A DNA stretch of 48,412 bases, taken from a candidate division WWE3 bacterium. Its GTDB lineage: Bacteria > Patescibacteriota > WWE3 > JAUXAW01. The position numbers and the translations under genes are program-made. Below, one piece after another: positions 1 through 8,086 of the stretch. Where the stretch lies: the NCBI GenBank assembly GCA_030619715.1, contig JAUXAW010000005.1, positions 1 through 48,412 of the forward strand. Reading direction: 5' to 3'. The notes below the pieces were generated by a model. The model did no database searches. It was not told the origin of the DNA and was given only the letters and a program-made list of their open reading frames with translations. Numbering within the stretch: position 1 is the first letter of the stretch; every line of letters starts with the position of its first letter.

Positions 1-37
1 TTCCCAATATTTCCCGCTTCTTCGCCGTCAATTTCAT
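1..37 (-). CDS. N-terminal fragment of an unidentified gene (runs off the left edge)
   Basis: An ATG on the minus strand at 37-35 opens a frame of 12 codons (MKLTAKKREILG) that continues past the window edge. It lies 11 bp after the stop codon of the acyl-activating fusion gene and so probably ends that minus-strand operon. The start is faintly like a LexA N-terminus, but 12 residues are too few for an assignment. Confidence 0.4.
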   Translation of the reverse strand, partial: MKLTAKKREILG

Positions 38-48
38 AGCAACCTATC

Positions 49-2613
49 TTACCACATCTCCTCCATCTCCTCCCTCATTCTTTCCGTCGCTTCAATATAA
101 GAACCTCTCGCTTCGCTCGAGAATCTTGTTTCCTCGCCTTCGCCTCGGAAATAGGAGATGTCCTTGGGAAAAGACAGGGGCCTGCCGATGGTCACTGTTA
201 CCTTCCCTCTTTTCTTGGGCAGATAGTTCTGCCACCGGCCAAAAGGAGTGGGGTGGAAAATCTCCTGATAATTTGGACTTATCTTGATGGGTACGACCGG
301 CAATCTCAACTCAACGGCCAGCATTCCCGCTCCCGGTTTAAACTTTCCAAGCTCCCCAGTTTTGCTAAATCCTCCTTCTGGGGCAACCGCAACCGAAAAC
401 CCATCGGCTACCAGTTCCCCCACCCTCTCTAACCCGGCCCGTTTGACCTTCCTCTGATAGGAAATCGCCAGCCCTCCTCCTAAAAGCTGAACCAGAGAAC
501 CCAACATCCCGCCACACATCCCCCAGCTCAGGCTATCAGCGAGGAGGACTAATCTTTTTCTCAAAATGGCTGGCAAAACTCGAGGCAGACAAAGAGCATC
601 ATGAGGACCTAAGTGATTAAAGATAAAAATCACCGGGGGCTTGACTTGAGCCAAATTCTTTCTACCTTTAACCTCAATCTTGACGAAGAGACCATGGAGG
701 GGGAAAACAAGAAAACGCTGTAAAAAACCCCTCACCCCAACGGCTAATTTCTCAAATGGCCAAAGGGGAACTTCCTCTTTTTCAACTTTTTCTCCCTTCT
801 CAATTAAGTCTCTTAAATTTTTGACCGTGGTCTGGGCCGAAATTTTCTCTTCTTCAACGGTCACTCCCAGTCTCTCTTCGATTAAAGAAACCAGCTCCAC
901 TCTTCCCAAAGAATCAAGTTTTAAATCACTCCCCAAATTACCTCTCTCACTAATCTTATCAGCCGAAACTTGACTTACTTCGGACAAAATCCCAACCAAT
1001 TCATCTTTAGCTTCTTTCTCCTCCACCCGAACTTTTAACTTTGAACTTTTAACTTTGAACCTTTCCTTGCTCACCACCTCCAAAACCTTTTTCCGGTCAG
1101 TCTTCAAAACCGGAGTGCGGGGAAAATCCTCGTTGGGCCAAACACTGGCCGCCAAAATCTGTTGGTGGGCCTCCAAGTTTTTGTTAGTTTCTCTCACAAT
1201 CTGGTCAAGCATCTTCGGTCTTGGGGTGATGATGACCGCGTGGACTACCTCTCCTTCCTCTTTCTTTACCCCGACCACACAGGCCCCCTCCACTAGTGGA
1301 TGACTTTTTAGTTTTTTCTCCAAATCTTCAGGATAAACTTTTCTTCCATCGGGTAAAACAATCTTAAAAGCGGTGCGGCCCAAAATGTGCAAAAACCCCT
1401 CTTTATCAAAAAACCCTACATCCCCCGATTTATACCAACCCCCAACAAAAACTTCCCTAGTCTTTTCAGGATTTTTAAAGTGACCGGGCGAGATATTTTC
1501 TCCCCTGGCCCAAATTTCTCCATCTTGATCAATCTTTACCTCCATCCCCGGTAAGACCTTCCCCACAGAACCAAGTTTCTGAACCTTTGGTGTATTGATT
1601 GTCACCCCCGCCGTCATCTCCGTTGCCCCGTACCCTTCGTAAATCTTAATCCCCATGTTTTCCCAGGCTTGGGCTAACTTTAAATCTAAGGGGGCGCTGC
1701 CACAGACAAAAAACTTAAATCCCCCCCCCAAACCTTGGTGAACTTCCCTAAACAAAAGTTTCTTTAAAAACAGAGGTAAGGCGGGGGCTATCTTTTGGGC
1801 CAATTCAAACTGAGCCCGCCTTCCCTTCTCTTCGGCTTCACTTTTGATGCCCTTCAACATTAAAGAAAGAAATTGGGGAACAATCGCCATGCAGGTTATT
1901 TGGTGTTTTTTTAAAGCTCTCTTGAGGGTCAAAGTATTCAAACGCGGAAGATAGATAACCTTAATTCCACTGGCAAAGCCGGCCAGAAGATCCACCACCT
2001 GCTGAAAGGCGTGGCTTAGGGGCAGAATGGAAAGGATCCGCCAGCTTTTGTCCAAAGGAAAAACTTCGAGCACTTTTTCGGTATCAAAAAGAAAATTTTT
2101 GTGGGTCAAAACTACTCCCTTGGGAGTCCCGGTGGTTCCCGAAGTAAAAACAATCTCGGCAATATCTTTCCCTTTGACCTCACCAGGTTTTGCTTGGGGG
2201 AGACTCTTTATCTGATCAACCAAATCCTCCAAAAAGAAAGTCCTAAAACCAAAACCGGCGAAAGGATGGGGCAGATACTTTGAGGTAAAACCAAGCTGGG
2301 GCGTGGTTAATCTGACAAACTTCTCAACCGTTTCCCTTTTAGTCCTGACATCTAGAGGGACAACTACCACACCGGCAATCCAACTGCCAAGGTAAACTAA
2401 AACATACTCCGGCATGTTGGGGGCCAGAATTACTATCTTGTCCCCTTTTTTAACCCCTTTTCTCTCTAAAAAGGTGGCGAAGCGCAATCCCAAATCATGC
2501 ATTTGGGAAAAAGAAAACCGATCAACTCTTATTCCCCTTTTGATTTCAAAAGCAGTTTTATCCTTGTATTTTTCCGCCGCTTTTTTAATAAACTCCCCAC
2601 GGGTCTCGGTCAT
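49..2613 (-). CDS. Acyl-AMP ligase / acyl carrier / PlsC-type acyltransferase fusion (Aas-like)
   Basis: This 854-residue protein has three parts. Residues 1 to about 510 are an ANL-family adenylate-forming ligase, with the P-loop SGTTGTPKG near residue 160 and YKSGDVG further on. Around 530-610 is an acyl-carrier domain with the phosphopantetheine serine in KLDSLG near 568. From about 640 to the end is a PlsC-type acyltransferase with NHLGPHD (HX4D) near 667 and PEGGFSKTG near 744. By family, the ligase would activate a fatty acid, the carrier would hold it and the acyltransferase would esterify a lysophospholipid at the membrane. The start overlaps acpS, whose product should load the carrier serine. 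A heptamer-type repeat codes for SSKLKV in the linker before the carrier. The role is firm at domain level; the natural substrate is inferred. Confidence 0.88.
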   Translation of the reverse strand: MTETRGEFIKKAAEKYKDKTAFEIKRGIRVDRFSFSQMHDLGLRFATFLERKGVKKGDKIVILAPNMPEYVLVYLGSWIAGVVVVPLDVRTKRETVEKFVRLTTPQLGFTSKYLPHPFAGFGFRTFFLEDLVDQIKSLPQAKPGEVKGKDIAEIVFTSGTTGTPKGVVLTHKNFLFDTEKVLEVFPLDKSWRILSILPLSHAFQQVVDLLAGFASGIKVIYLPRLNTLTLKRALKKHQITCMAIVPQFLSLMLKGIKSEAEEKGRRAQFELAQKIAPALPLFLKKLLFREVHQGLGGGFKFFVCGSAPLDLKLAQAWENMGIKIYEGYGATEMTAGVTINTPKVQKLGSVGKVLPGMEVKIDQDGEIWARGENISPGHFKNPEKTREVFVGGWYKSGDVGFFDKEGFLHILGRTAFKIVLPDGRKVYPEDLEKKLKSHPLVEGACVVGVKKEEGEVVHAVIITPRPKMLDQIVRETNKNLEAHQQILAASVWPNEDFPRTPVLKTDRKKVLEVVSKERFKVKSSKLKVRVEEKEAKDELVGILSEVSQVSADKISERGNLGSDLKLDSLGRVELVSLIEERLGVTVEEEKISAQTTVKNLRDLIEKGEKVEKEEVPLWPFEKLAVGVRGFLQRFLVFPLHGLFVKIEVKGRKNLAQVKPPVIFIFNHLGPHDALCLPRVLPAILRKRLVLLADSLSWGMCGGMLGSLVQLLGGGLAISYQRKVKRAGLERVGELVADGFSVAVAPEGGFSKTGELGKFKPGAGMLAVELRLPVVPIKISPNYQEIFHPTPFGRWQNYLPKKRGKVTVTIGRPLSFPKDISYFRGEGEETRFSSEARGSYIEATERMREEMEEMW
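106..122. repeat. Short GC-rich palindrome-like repeat inside the Aas-like gene
   Basis: The sequence TCTCGCTTCGCTCGAGA forms 5-bp arms around a 7-nt centre. It codes for RFSSEARG near the C-terminus, between conserved acyltransferase segments. It resembles the elements at 20062-20081 and 32225-32242, which share CTYCGCTCG. Confidence 0.5.
1030..1060. repeat. Heptamer-type tandem repeat (14-bp unit) in a domain linker
   Basis: Two copies of the unit AACTTTTAACTTTG sit in frame in the linker between the ligase and carrier domains and code for SSKLKV-type residues. Confidence 0.75.
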
Positions 2614-2939
2614 AATACTTCTCCCACAAAAACGGCCATGGCGTAATCTCCGGCGTGAGAGATGCTCAAATCGCAGTTTTTAATCTTCTTACCCAAGACC
2701 TTGACTCTTGGCTTGCCGCTCTTTTGGTAAGAAACCTCAATTTTATCCCAACTTCCGGCTGGCAACCCCAGCGCTTTCAAAACCGCCTCTTTGGCGGCAA
2801 AAATCCCCGCCAGATGAGAACTTTCGGTATTCTTCAGCTCACTTTCCCAAAAAATCTTGCGTAAAAACCCCTCTCCACCCCTCCGGGCTCTTTCTTCAAA
2901 CTCGGGTATAAAAACCAAATCAACCCCACACTTAATCAT
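2610..2939 (-). CDS. acpS: Holo-[acyl-carrier-protein] synthase
   Basis: This 109-residue protein is of the usual AcpS length. It has the N-terminal metal-binding GVDLVFI, the central motif GIFAAKEAVLKAL and the C-terminal ISHAGDYAMAVF. The family transfers 4'-phosphopantetheine from CoA to a serine of a carrier protein. The gene overlaps the start of the Aas-like fusion by 4 bp (ATGA). No free acpP or other fatty-acid-synthesis gene is visible, so the carrier domain of that fusion is the obvious local substrate (inference). It lies 15 bp downstream of the helicase-nuclease gene in the same minus-strand run. Confidence 0.92.
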   Translation of the reverse strand: MIKCGVDLVFIPEFEERARRGGEGFLRKIFWESELKNTESSHLAGIFAAKEAVLKALGLPAGSWDKIEVSYQKSGKPRVKVLGKKIKNCDLSISHAGDYAMAVFVGEVL

Positions 2940-2954
2940 AACACCTCATCAAAT

Positions 2955-5804
2955 TCAAATCAGGTCCCGCCTGTAGGCGGGACAGAGAGTTTGGTAGGGG
3001 CACCACTTACAAAGCACTGAGATCTTGGGTTCGAAGTTGCTACTTTTTATTTCTTCAATTTTTTGAGTAATCTCTTGACGCTTTTTCTCAAGCTGTTCAG
3101 GCGAGCGGGTGGTTGAGACTTTTTTATTTTCTCCAACAAAATAAAGCGCCAAACTTTTTGGCTCAATTCCCAACGCCTCTTTGGAACCCAAAGCGTAGAT
3201 TGAAAGCTGGGTATCTTTGTCCACATATTTTTGTTCTTTGACTTTTCCGGTTTTGTAGTCGACGATTTCAAAGCCGCCATCAGGCAGTTTGTCCACCCGG
3301 TCGATTGAACCTATCAGCTGGGTTGGACCAATTTTTAGAATAAATTTTTTCTCCAAATGAATTGGCTCACCCAGAATTTCTTTGTGTTTGTTAAAGTATT
3401 TTTTCAAAACTTCTTGACCTTCCTCAAACCGCTGCTGTTGATGTTCTTTAGACTCGTACCCCTCCGGCAGCCAGTGGTGTTGGTAAAGTTCAAGTAGCCG
3501 GTTGAGGTTGGTTTGACTCTTGAATAAATCCTCGCGGTGAAAGTCTCGGAGTGTGCGGTGAATCGTTTGACCAAAAGATAAAACATGGCTCGGTGGGGTC
3601 GGGAGCCGCAGGACATATCTGTATTTATATTTCAATGGGCACTGGGAGAAGGTCTCGAGTTGGGAGTAGGAGACGAAACGAGGAGACTGGGGTTTAGGGT
3701 AGAGGGTAGAGGGTATAGGTGGGGTTTGAGGTTTGAAGTCGAACAATGTGAGTGGTTTGGTTTCCGCTCTTGATTCTTGATCCGTCATTCCTAATTCTTT
3801 AATAAATCCCGACGGTTTTTTCTGCCGCTTGCCGCCGTAATTATCCGCCCAGCTTAAAAACAACCTTTCTTTCGTCCGGGTGCACCCGACGTAAAAAAGA
3901 CGACGTTCCTCTTGGAGGTGAGCGTCCCCTTCGGGCAAAATTTCTTTGACCAATGCGTCAGGCAGCGGCAGCGAATCCTTGCGGTTACGGGTCGGAAAAC
4001 GGTCAGAGACGAGGTTGACGAGAAAGACGACGGGAAATTCCAGACCCTTGGCGGCGTGAACGGTTAGGAGATTAACGGTGTCAATATCTTCAATCTCGGC
4101 CTGAGCCGGACTTTCTCCAGCCTCCATCAGCAGGTCAAGATAGTTGACAAATTCAATTACATTCGGCTCGGGCGCCTCGGTTTCAAACTCTTTAATTTTG
4201 TCAAAGAACAGATTCAAGTTTTTAATCTTGAGCATATTTTCGATTGACTCTTCCTCAAGCAACGGCTTGACGTAACCAATCTCGTTGAGGAAGTTAAAAG
4301 TAAGAAGTGTGACCGGTTTTTTGGCGATATCTTTTCTGAATTTCTCAATTAGGGAAATTAGCTTCTCGGTGTCGTTACCTTTCTTCACAACAGAATAAAG
4401 ATTCTCCCGCCTTCGCCGCGCCAGATTTAAGAGATTTGCAATCTTTTGGGGATCTATCTTGAGAACATCAATATTGAGGAGGCGATAGAGGTTAACGTTG
4501 TCTTCAGGATCAGCTAGGACTTTGAGGATGGCGATTACATCCCGAACTTCCTCCTGGTCAAAAAGCCCGCGATTGCCAATTAGTTGGTAAGGAACTCCGT
4601 GGCGTTTCAAAGCGGCGACGAAAGGATCAAGATGGTTATTAGCCCGAGCGAGGATCGCAAAATCTCTCCAATCAAAGTTTGAGATTTGAGATTTGAGATT
4701 TGAGATTTTCGCTACCACCCCCTCTGCCTCATCCTCACCGATTGAGGTATGAATAATCTCGGGTTCAACACCGGTGCCTTTTTGACTAACGAGGTTTTTG
4801 TCAATTCCAAGCTTAACTTCTAAGGTGTCAGGGTTATTATTTTGAATTAGACGGTAGGCAGGATTCAGAATTTTTTGGGGGGAGCGGTAACACTTGGTCA
4901 AAACCACAGTCTCTTTCTGTGGGTAATCTTTTCGGAAGGTGAGAATATTCGAGACAGAGGCGCCCCTGAATTTATAAATTGACTGTGAATCGTCACCGAC
5001 GACCATTAGTTCGGGATTGCTATCCGTTGGGGCCAGAAGCTTGATCAGCTGATACTGGGCGTAATTGGTGTCCTGAAACTCGTCAAGGAGAATATACTTG
5101 AACTGTTTCTGGTACTTCTTGAGAACCGACGGTCGATCTCTGAACAATTTTAATGTCCAGGAAATTAAATCTCCAAAGTCTAGATAACTATTTTCGATTT
5201 TTAAGTTTTGATAATTCTGATAGGCCCTAGCAAGCTCTAGATATTTCTCGGCGGTCTCCTTTTCCTCGTCAGTTTTGAGTTTTGAGTTTTGAGTTTTGAG
5301 CTTAGCCCAGCGGACGAAGTCCGTGGGCGCTGTGTCCTCGTCTTGGGCTCTAGAGAACAGTGTCAACATCGCCGAAATAAACTTCGTCGGATTTCCCAAC
5401 GGTCGGTAATACTTAAGATCGAATTTGAAAAGATTCTGCCGGACAAAAAGCCAGGCCTGGGGGGGAGTCAAAATTTTGTAAGCCGGGTCAAGGCCAATTT
5501 CTAAACCCTCATCACGCAAAATACGTTCGGCGAAGGAGTGAAAAGTCGAAAGCCAAGGCTCCTCGTAGCCCAGAGGCATCGCTACATCAATGCGATCAAG
5601 CATTTCTCCAGCGGCTTTTTCGGTAAAAGTTAAAGCTAAAATTTCCGAGGGCCTGGCCTTTTTATTTTCAATCAACCACTTAATTCTTTCGGTGATGACT
5701 CTTGTCTTCCCCGTCCCTGCCCCGGCCACCACCAAAATCGGTCCGCCGGTATGCTCGACGGCCTTCTTCTGTTCGGGATTAAGAGAAATTTCCACAGAGT
5801 CCAT
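2955..5804 (-). CDS. UvrD/PcrA-like helicase fused to a PD-(D/E)XK nuclease with an AddB-type Fe-S site
   Basis: This 949-residue protein starts with a superfamily 1 helicase: Walker A in AGAGTGKT near residue 30, DEFQDTNYAQYQLI (Walker B) and VVGDDSQSIYKFRGA. Its last 250 residues are a RecB/AddB-like nuclease with GSIDRV and FEIVDYKTGK as catalytic segments. One cysteine in FSQCPLKYKY and three in CKWCPYQTLC form the pattern of an AddB Fe-S site. It should resect or repair DNA ends, as a single-chain analogue of AddAB. Three tandem repeats lie in surface-type stretches of the coding region, and the last codons are made by a GC-rich palindrome. It begins 1 bp after the stop of the upstream membrane gene. 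Confidence 0.92.
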   Translation of the reverse strand: MDSVEISLNPEQKKAVEHTGGPILVVAGAGTGKTRVITERIKWLIENKKARPSEILALTFTEKAAGEMLDRIDVAMPLGYEEPWLSTFHSFAERILRDEGLEIGLDPAYKILTPPQAWLFVRQNLFKFDLKYYRPLGNPTKFISAMLTLFSRAQDEDTAPTDFVRWAKLKTQNSKLKTDEEKETAEKYLELARAYQNYQNLKIENSYLDFGDLISWTLKLFRDRPSVLKKYQKQFKYILLDEFQDTNYAQYQLIKLLAPTDSNPELMVVGDDSQSIYKFRGASVSNILTFRKDYPQKETVVLTKCYRSPQKILNPAYRLIQNNNPDTLEVKLGIDKNLVSQKGTGVEPEIIHTSIGEDEAEGVVAKISNLKSQISNFDWRDFAILARANNHLDPFVAALKRHGVPYQLIGNRGLFDQEEVRDVIAILKVLADPEDNVNLYRLLNIDVLKIDPQKIANLLNLARRRRENLYSVVKKGNDTEKLISLIEKFRKDIAKKPVTLLTFNFLNEIGYVKPLLEEESIENMLKIKNLNLFFDKIKEFETEAPEPNVIEFVNYLDLLMEAGESPAQAEIEDIDTVNLLTVHAAKGLEFPVVFLVNLVSDRFPTRNRKDSLPLPDALVKEILPEGDAHLQEERRLFYVGCTRTKERLFLSWADNYGGKRQKKPSGFIKELGMTDQESRAETKPLTLFDFKPQTPPIPSTLYPKPQSPRFVSYSQLETFSQCPLKYKYRYVLRLPTPPSHVLSFGQTIHRTLRDFHREDLFKSQTNLNRLLELYQHHWLPEGYESKEHQQQRFEEGQEVLKKYFNKHKEILGEPIHLEKKFILKIGPTQLIGSIDRVDKLPDGGFEIVDYKTGKVKEQKYVDKDTQLSIYALGSKEALGIEPKSLALYFVGENKKVSTTRSPEQLEKKRQEITQKIEEIKSSNFEPKISVLCKWCPYQTLCPAYRRDLI
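2964..2983. repeat. GTCCCGCC-tgta-GGCGGGAC palindrome at the helicase C-terminus
   Basis: This perfect 8-bp stem with a 4-nt loop lies inside the last codons of the helicase-nuclease gene and codes for part of AYRRDL. Half copies of the motif occur at the borders of the AT-rich insertion (40472-40484 and 42744-42756), and a related CCCGCC...GGCGGG pair is at 43836-43852. Confidence 0.75.
3690..3720. repeat. Heptamer repeat (TAGAGGG-type) in the helicase-nuclease gene
   Basis: Copies of GGTTTAG, GGTAGAG, GGTAGAG and GGTATAG lie in frame and code for a proline-rich TLYPKPQ stretch at the helicase-nuclease junction. Confidence 0.7.
4678..4709. repeat. Heptamer repeat (TTTGAGA)n in the helicase gene
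   Basis: Four and a half in-frame copies of TTTGAGA code, on the minus strand, for ISNLKSQISNF just before DWRDFAILARA. The flanking helicase motifs are uninterrupted. Confidence 0.85.
5272..5301. repeat. Heptamer repeat (TTTTGAG)n in the helicase gene
   Basis: Four in-frame copies of TTTTGAG code for KLKTQNSKLKT in the 1B-like region of the helicase. Confidence 0.85.
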
Positions 5805-5805
5805 T

Positions 5806-6762
5806 TTAACTGAGGATGAGGCGTTTGACTTCGACCATTTCGGTTTTTTCTTCGATCAACTTTAACGCTTCAAGAATCTTGAAGGTGAGAGCTAGACCGG
5901 GAATAACGGCGAAGGCTCCAACGGTGGCTAGCGGAAGAAGGCTTAAGAAAACCGAGATTGATATCAGTGGGGGGATAAACTGTGTGTAGGGAGCGAGTGT
6001 GTCTTCGATTTGGCTGACAATTTTATCCCTCAGTGCCGGTTTGACCATTGAGAGAAGGTCGGCGGTGCTTTCGGGCACGCGATCGATTTTTATTCCGAAC
6101 TCTTCCTCTAGAGTTTTTATCAACCCCGCCTCGCCAAGTTCTTCTGGAATCTCCTCGAAAACCGCCTCTTGGTCAGGTAGTTTACTGGTGCTGGCAATTT
6201 CTTGAGTGAATACCTCGAGCATGCTACGCCCGGTAAACTCAATAATTTTGTCAATTAGCGCTTCCGGTGCTTTGAACCCCTCTTGTTCAACCCGGCTGCG
6301 GTAGGAGAAGAAGAAGCCGAGACAGAAAAGAATGCTTAGCAAAATTCCTAGCGTTCGCAATGAGGGGAAGAATACTTTGTGAACCGAAAATTTTAGGATT
6401 TTCTCGTTATCCGAGCGAGCGAACTTGGCAAAGACAAAAAGGCCCAAGATAAAAACTGCGGTCAGGCCGAGACGAACAAAAAGGTTACCAATCCCTCTAA
6501 GAGGAACGAAAAACGCCAATCCGGCGACCAAAAAACTTATTGCCAGGCGGTTAAATCCAGGACTGAAGAAAGAAACAATCGAGCTGGTGATTCCCAGGAA
6601 AACGAAAGTCAGTCCAATTAGGAAGAAAGTATTCAGTCCTTCCAAAGTCACCACAAGGTCGAGATTAGCGTTGGCGAACCCCTGCCCAAAGGCCAGAGAA
6701 AGAGCAGCACTTGCTGCCAAGAGCCCAGTATCAAAAAGAATTAGTTTAAAATTTTTATTCAT
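5806..6762 (-). CDS. Multi-pass membrane protein of unknown function
   Basis: I do not recognise this protein (318 aa from ATG 6762). That start overlaps the end of rmuC by 8 bp; an upstream extension would run far into rmuC. The N-terminal half has about four to five hydrophobic segments. A soluble, acidic region of about 100 residues follows (EALIDKIIEFTGRSMLEVF, then EEIPEELGEAGLIKTLEEEFG), then a final hydrophobic pair (ISISVFLSLLPLATVGAFAV). The gene sits between rmuC and the helicase-nuclease in a tight minus-strand run, so co-transcription is likely, but its membrane nature gives no direct link to DNA repair. Confidence 0.75.
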   Translation of the reverse strand: MNKNFKLILFDTGLLAASAALSLAFGQGFANANLDLVVTLEGLNTFFLIGLTFVFLGITSSIVSFFSPGFNRLAISFLVAGLAFFVPLRGIGNLFVRLGLTAVFILGLFVFAKFARSDNEKILKFSVHKVFFPSLRTLGILLSILFCLGFFFSYRSRVEQEGFKAPEALIDKIIEFTGRSMLEVFTQEIASTSKLPDQEAVFEEIPEELGEAGLIKTLEEEFGIKIDRVPESTADLLSMVKPALRDKIVSQIEDTLAPYTQFIPPLISISVFLSLLPLATVGAFAVIPGLALTFKILEALKLIEEKTEMVEVKRLILS

Positions 6763-7729
6763 CGCCTTCTGCACGTAAAAGTTTAACCGCCTCAATCCTT
6801 CCCGAGAAGGTTTGGTACTCCGAAGAAACCTTATCCATCGCACTCTTAGCGTGGGTGACGTGGGTTGAAAGAACCGAAAGACTCTCCCCAAACTTTGTTG
6901 ATTCTTGCCGGATTGAATCTAAAACTTTAAGGATTTGGCGGGCGCTCTCGGCAACCTTCTTTTCCTGCAGACCTAGAAGAAGGATTTTTAGGAAATAGGC
7001 AAAGGTGTTGGGAGAAACAAAAGTAACCTTGCGACGGTAGGCGTATTCGTCGAGCTCCTCATTTTGGACGGCAACCTCGTAGTAGACCGCTTCCGAAGGG
7101 ATGTACATTAGAGCAAAGTTAATCGTCCCTTCGGCGGGAAGGATATATTTCTTGGAAATCTCGTCAATGTGCTTTTTGACATCGCGGACAAAGAGCCGAC
7201 GGTGACGTTCCTTCTCCTCCTCGGAATCGGCGCGGACCATTTTTTTGAAGTTTTCCATCGGAAACTTGGAGTCGATGGGGATGATTCCCTGATCGGTTTT
7301 GATGATCGCGTCAACTATACTGCCATCGCGAAAACTATACTGGGTGGCAAATTGGTCGTGGGGAAGGATTTGTCTTAAAGTATCGGTTAAGACCTTTTCC
7401 CCGACTCCACCGCGCAGTTTGGGGGATTGTAAAAACTCCTGGAGGTCCTTCATCCTCTTTCCCATCTCGCTCATTGTTCCCAGCTCTTTTTGAACGCCGC
7501 CGATGACCCGAGAGGCGTTGTCCAGTCTGCGGTTCAGATCGGCACTTTGGCTTTGAAGCTGGCGTTGGACATTACCTAAGTTCTGATCCAAACTGCCGCG
7601 CATCTCCTTGAGCCACTCCAGAAGAACTTTCTGGGTCTCGTCCTCCTTTTTGGGGCGGAGTAGAAGATAGAGGATTGCGGCAAAGCCGATGACAATAAGC
7701 CCGATTATCAGGATAGTTTCGCTGGCCAT
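6755..7729 (-). CDS. rmuC: DNA recombination protein RmuC
   Basis: This 324-residue protein starts with a transmembrane helix (ILIIGLIVIGFAAILYLLL), followed by a coiled coil (residues 35-85) and the RmuC nuclease-like core: SPKLRGGVGEKVL, QYSFRDGSIVDAIIKT, IPIDSKFPMENFKK, YEVAVQNEELDEYAY and FVSPNTFAYFLKILLLGL. It is slightly shorter than typical bacterial RmuC. The family limits inversions and rearrangements at repeats. It heads the minus-strand run with the helicase-nuclease. Its start codon lies inside an inverted repeat shared with the divergent gene at 7751. Confidence 0.93.
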   Translation of the reverse strand: MASETILIIGLIVIGFAAILYLLLRPKKEDETQKVLLEWLKEMRGSLDQNLGNVQRQLQSQSADLNRRLDNASRVIGGVQKELGTMSEMGKRMKDLQEFLQSPKLRGGVGEKVLTDTLRQILPHDQFATQYSFRDGSIVDAIIKTDQGIIPIDSKFPMENFKKMVRADSEEEKERHRRLFVRDVKKHIDEISKKYILPAEGTINFALMYIPSEAVYYEVAVQNEELDEYAYRRKVTFVSPNTFAYFLKILLLGLQEKKVAESARQILKVLDSIRQESTKFGESLSVLSTHVTHAKSAMDKVSSEYQTFSGRIEAVKLLRAEGDE

Positions 7730-7756
7730 TGTGCTACAATTTTAGCACAAATGGCT
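7725..7756. promoter_or_regulatory. Divergent promoter/operator palindrome between rmuC and the 7751 gene
   Basis: The core TGTGCTA-N6-TAGCACA is a perfect inverted repeat that extends (with one unpaired base) to GCCATT...AATGGC, so both start codons lie in the arms. On the plus strand TGcTACAAT (7732-7740) is an extended -10 box with 10 nt to ATG 7751. On the minus strand TGcTAAAAT gives 9 nt to ATG 7729. The two -10 boxes overlap, so the promoters should exclude one another, and a dimeric regulator could sit on the palindrome (inference). Confidence 0.6.
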
Positions 7757-8074
7757 AAATGGATGCTCCCCATCTTTATCTTAGCTCTGTTATCACTGGC
7801 CGGCTTCGGTTATGTGGTCTTGAACCTTAGTCCTGACAAAACCGTCTCGGTAGTTCTTTTCCTCGTCACGTTTTTTCTCAGTATGTTTTCAGTATTCTCA
7901 GTGTTACTTTTCTTCGTCCACAAAAAATTCTTTTTTAAACCCAAAACCTTTACCGCCCTCGGCCCCCTCGTCACCGACGACGACCTCCGCTCCATCTTTC
8001 GCATCTCCCTCCGCAATGCGTTTCTGATTTCAGCCCTGGCGACGGTTCTCCTCGTGTTCCGACGGCTGTGGTAA
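7751..8074 (+). CDS. Small two-helix membrane protein of unknown function
   Basis: The 107 residues form two hydrophobic hairpins: residues 3-30 (MLPIFILALLSLAGFGYVVL) and 35-60 (VVLFLVTFFLSMFSVFSVLL), a basic loop, and a final hydrophobic segment (ALATVLLVF). No family is recognised. It is transcribed divergently from rmuC out of a shared palindromic promoter and lies 12 bp before metG. The metG -10 box starts inside its last codons. Confidence 0.7.
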   Translation: MAKWMLPIFILALLSLAGFGYVVLNLSPDKTVSVVLFLVTFFLSMFSVFSVLLFFVHKKFFFKPKTFTALGPLVTDDDLRSIFRISLRNAFLISALATVLLVFRRLW

Positions 8075-8077
8075 AAT
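8069..8077 (+). promoter_or_regulatory. Extended -10 promoter of metG
   Basis: TGgTAAAAT is followed by 9 nt and the GTG start of metG at 8087. Transcription would begin within a few bases of the start codon. No clear -35 box is visible. Confidence 0.55.
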
Positions 8078-8086
8078 TGAACCATT

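Noticed and set aside
1-37. LexA gene start
   Set aside because: Only 12 residues are visible, which is not enough to name a family.
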